DNA of 23,824 nucleotides, from NCBI GenBank assembly GCA_002343445.1, contig DDSP01000082.1, positions 1 to 23,824 of the forward strand, given 5' to 3'. This stretch comes from Chthonomonas sp. UBA2387 (lineage in GTDB: Bacteria > Armatimonadota > Fimbriimonadia > Fimbriimonadales > Fimbriimonadaceae). The notes below the pieces were generated by a model that saw only the letters and a list, made by a program, of their open reading frames with translations, was not told where the DNA came from and did not search any database. Below, piece after piece: positions 21,934 to 23,824 of this stretch. The number at the start of each line of letters is the position of its first letter. The stretch's first letter is position 1. Both the position numbers and the translations under genes were made by a program.

Positions 21934-23309
21934 TCGCCAAGGTGTTGCGCCCATCGGTCTTGGGAGAGGAACTGGTTTCGGTGGACACGCGAGCCGCCGA
22001 ACGCATGAAGGACGTGCGCGTTGTCCGAGACGGTGGCTTGGTGGCCGTCGCCGCGCCGACGCTCCGCCAGGCCGAACGGGCGCTGCAGGCGCTTCAACCC
22101 GAGTGGCGATCCACGGAGCAACCCAAAGGCGACGAACTCTTCGAAATCCTGCGCGGCGGGCCGCTCGCGCCCAACGAACTGACTCAGCGGGACGGGGTCC
22201 AACTTCGCGCGACCTACAAAGTGCCGTACATCGCCCACGTTCCGCTCGAACCCCGGGCGGCGCTGGCCGAATGGGACGGATCGAAGATGACGGTCCACAC
22301 GGGGACGCAGCGGCCGTTCGGCGTGCGCACCGAGGTGGCCAATGCTCTCGGCATCCCCGAATCGCAGGTGCGCGTGCTGGTGCCGGACACCGGATCGGGC
22401 TACGGTGGGAAACACTCGGGCGACGCCGCCGTCGAGGCGGCCCGCATCGCCAAAGCGCTCGGCGTGCCGATCCGGTTGGTGTGGACCCGGCGCGAGGAGT
22501 TCACGTTCGCCTACTTCCGACCGGCCGGGGTCATCGAACTCGCGGCGTCGGCGAACAACGATGGACGACTGACCTCCTGGGAGTTCACCAACTACAACTC
22601 GGGCGGCGCGGGAGTCCAGACGCCTTACGACGTGCCGAGTCCGCGCACCCAATCGCGGCAGACCCGCTCGCCGTTGCGGCAAGGTTCGTACCGTGCGTTG
22701 GCCTCCACGTTCAACCACTTCGCCCGCGAATCGGCGATGGACGAGTTGGCGCATGCGCTGGGACAAGACCCCGTGGCCTTCCGACTGAAGAACCTGAGCA
22801 ACGAGCGGCTGCGGGCCGTGCTCGAAGCGTGCGCCAAGGCGATCGGCTGGCCGGGTTCGGGCAAGAACATGGGCATCGCCTGCGGCACCGAGAAGGGCGG
22901 CTACGTGGCAAATGCGGTGGAGATCGAGCGGCGGGAAACGGAGTTCCACGTGGTGCGCTGCGTGACCGTGTTCGAGTGCGGGGCGATCGTCAACCCGTTG
23001 CACCTCAAGAGCCAAGTGGACGGGTGCGTGCTGATGGGCCTTGGCGGGGCGCTCTTCGAAAAGATCGACTTCGACAAGGGGCAGATCGTCACCGACCGGC
23101 TTTCGGCCTATCGGGTGCCTCGGTTCTCGGATGTGCCCCAAATGGAAACCATCCTGCTCGACCGGCCCGACCTTCCGTCGGCGGGTGGAAGCGAAGCGCC
23201 GATCATCGCCATCGCGCCCGCCATCGCGAACGCCGCCTTTCGGCTGACCGGCGTCCGTCAGCGCTCCCTTCCCTTGGATGGGATCTTGGTGCGCCCGAGG
23301 GCGACGTAG
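21927..23309 (+). pseudogene. Molybdopterin subunit, C-terminal part (after frameshift)
   Basis: A 460-residue continuation of the IorB-like large subunit, in another frame from the N-terminal part. It holds the central and C-terminal molybdopterin-binding domains: PLEPRAALAEWDG, the cofactor-contact region GSGYGGKHSGDAAVEAARIA, LRQGSYRALASTFNHFARES, and near the end GGSEAPIIAIAPAIANAAF, in which the Glu matches the catalytic glutamate of the family. With the N-terminal part, the total of about 674 residues is near the length of intact homologues, and no other gap is seen. The ATG at 21927 would allow separate translation by coupling, but on its own this piece lacks the export signal and the first domain. 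Xanthine-dehydrogenase-type enzymes hydroxylate aldehydes or N-heterocycles; the substrate here is unknown. Confidence 0.8.
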
Positions 23310-23824
23310 AGGCGCGTCGCCATGGGACTCTTCGGGATTCCTCCTCCGGAGGGGTGGCCGCTAGGCCGGGGTCGTCCCATCGGGTCCGCAGGCTGCCTTA
23401 GGGTTCACGATTCACGATTCACATTCACATCTCCCCAGGTTTGGAAAGCGGAATACGGAAAGTGGAAAGCGGAGGTCGCACTCACGATTCACGATTCACA
23501 TTCACATCCCCCCACAGTTGGTCGAGAAGGTGGTCGGCAAGTCTGCTCACGCCGATTCACCCACTCGAAGAGCTGTTTCACGTCGGGGTTCGTCCGTGTC
23601 TCTTCGCCGCGAGCGAGGGGTTTGTCAACTTGGAGTCGGCATCTTGGGGCGTGTCCGTGGTTCTCCAACAGGCGTTCGACTGACGCGAGCGCCGACGTCG
23701 TCCGAGCCGTCGCCCGCGATTGCCCCCGCGTGAGCCTCGCCGCCAACGGAACCAACCGCTTCTACGCAAAGGGCGCCAACCAAGCCGCGTCGCTGGCACA
23801 GGGTGAGGGCTTATTCGGCGTCCG
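23310..23824. other. Repeat-rich intergenic region at the right edge
   Basis: No convincing gene was found in these 515 bases. Several small open frames overlap on both strands without a clear winner. The stretch contains a perfect palindrome CCTCCGGAGG (23343-23352), a GGCC-GCTA-GGCC hairpin just after it, a 27-bp direct repeat, and near the edge two CCAACC words (in ACCAACCGC and GCCAACCAA) like those in the left-hand island. The last 95 bases are open from GTG 23730 and could be the start of a gene that continues beyond the window. Confidence 0.5.
23405..23508. repeat. 27-bp direct repeat built of ATTCAC-type units
   Basis: The same 27 bases (TCACGATTCACGATTCAC followed by ATTCACATC) occur at 23405-23431 and 23482-23508, 77 bases apart. 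Each copy is itself made of short ATTCAC-like units, and a C-rich stretch follows both. Between them GGAAAGCGGA occurs twice (23443-23452, 23464-23473). This looks like an intergenic repeat family. Confidence 0.8.

Noticed and set aside
23441..23755. Small open frames on both strands (80 and 88 residues)
   Set aside because: They overlap each other on opposite strands, run into the direct repeat, and neither shows a known motif or start signal; a truncated gene cannot be excluded.
23730..23824. Open frame from GTG 23730 to the window edge
   Set aside because: Only 31 codons are visible and there is no motif or ribosome-binding site, so it cannot be called a gene.

Overview
The window looks like a chromosome segment of a GC-rich, double-membraned bacterium. 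The Gram-negative signs are an outer-membrane barrel protein resembling LptD, an Mla-type transport ATPase, MurJ and PspA. A PSCyt1/DUF1549/DUF1553 protein next to a DUF1501 protein, together with dockerin-type repeats on a secreted enzyme, points to Armatimonadota (Fimbriimonadia-like) or the Planctomycetes/PVC group. I favour Armatimonadota, but this is inference from gene families and not a phylogeny. No tRNA, rRNA, CRISPR array, integrase or transposase was recognised.

Layout. Bases 1-1328 hold no convincing gene; they are an imperfectly repetitive island rich in the word CCAAC on the plus strand. An E. coli-like mntR follows, with a palindrome over its promoter. It converges on a lepB-Nudix operon on the minus strand. 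Divergent from lepB is a 500-residue beta-sandwich plus helical-repeat protein, which ends at a bidirectional terminator hairpin. On its other side lie two minus-strand exported proteins, one of them a DUF6786-like lipoprotein. Divergent from these is a plus-strand run: MlaF-like ATPase, PQQ-type sugar dehydrogenase with a C-terminal dockerin, MurJ, an LptD-like barrel with an N-terminal Big-1 domain, a large exported protein overlapping its 3' end, then the DUF1549/DUF1553 and DUF1501 pair. About 290 bp of tandem REP-like palindromic repeats separate this run from minus-strand pspA and an aminoglycoside-phosphotransferase-like kinase. The last genes encode a [2Fe-2S] subunit and a molybdopterin subunit of a xanthine-dehydrogenase-family hydroxylase; the molybdopterin gene is broken by an apparent 1-base frameshift. 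The right end (23310-23824) is repeat-rich and apparently non-coding.

How the genes work together. The main theme is the cell envelope and the periplasm: signal peptidase, MurJ, Mla ATPase, LptD-like barrel, PspA, and several exported redox enzymes (sugar dehydrogenase, PSCyt1 cytochrome, Tat-exported DUF1501, Mo-hydroxylase). Few genes have a Shine-Dalgarno sequence. Many operon-first genes instead have a -10-like hexamer only 5-14 bases before the start codon, which suggests leaderless or very short-leader transcripts.

The observations most worth following are the Big-1/LptD-like protein and its overlapping partner of unknown function, the tandem palindromic repeat array, the CCAAC-rich non-coding island, the split molybdenum hydroxylase, and the possible leaderless promoters.
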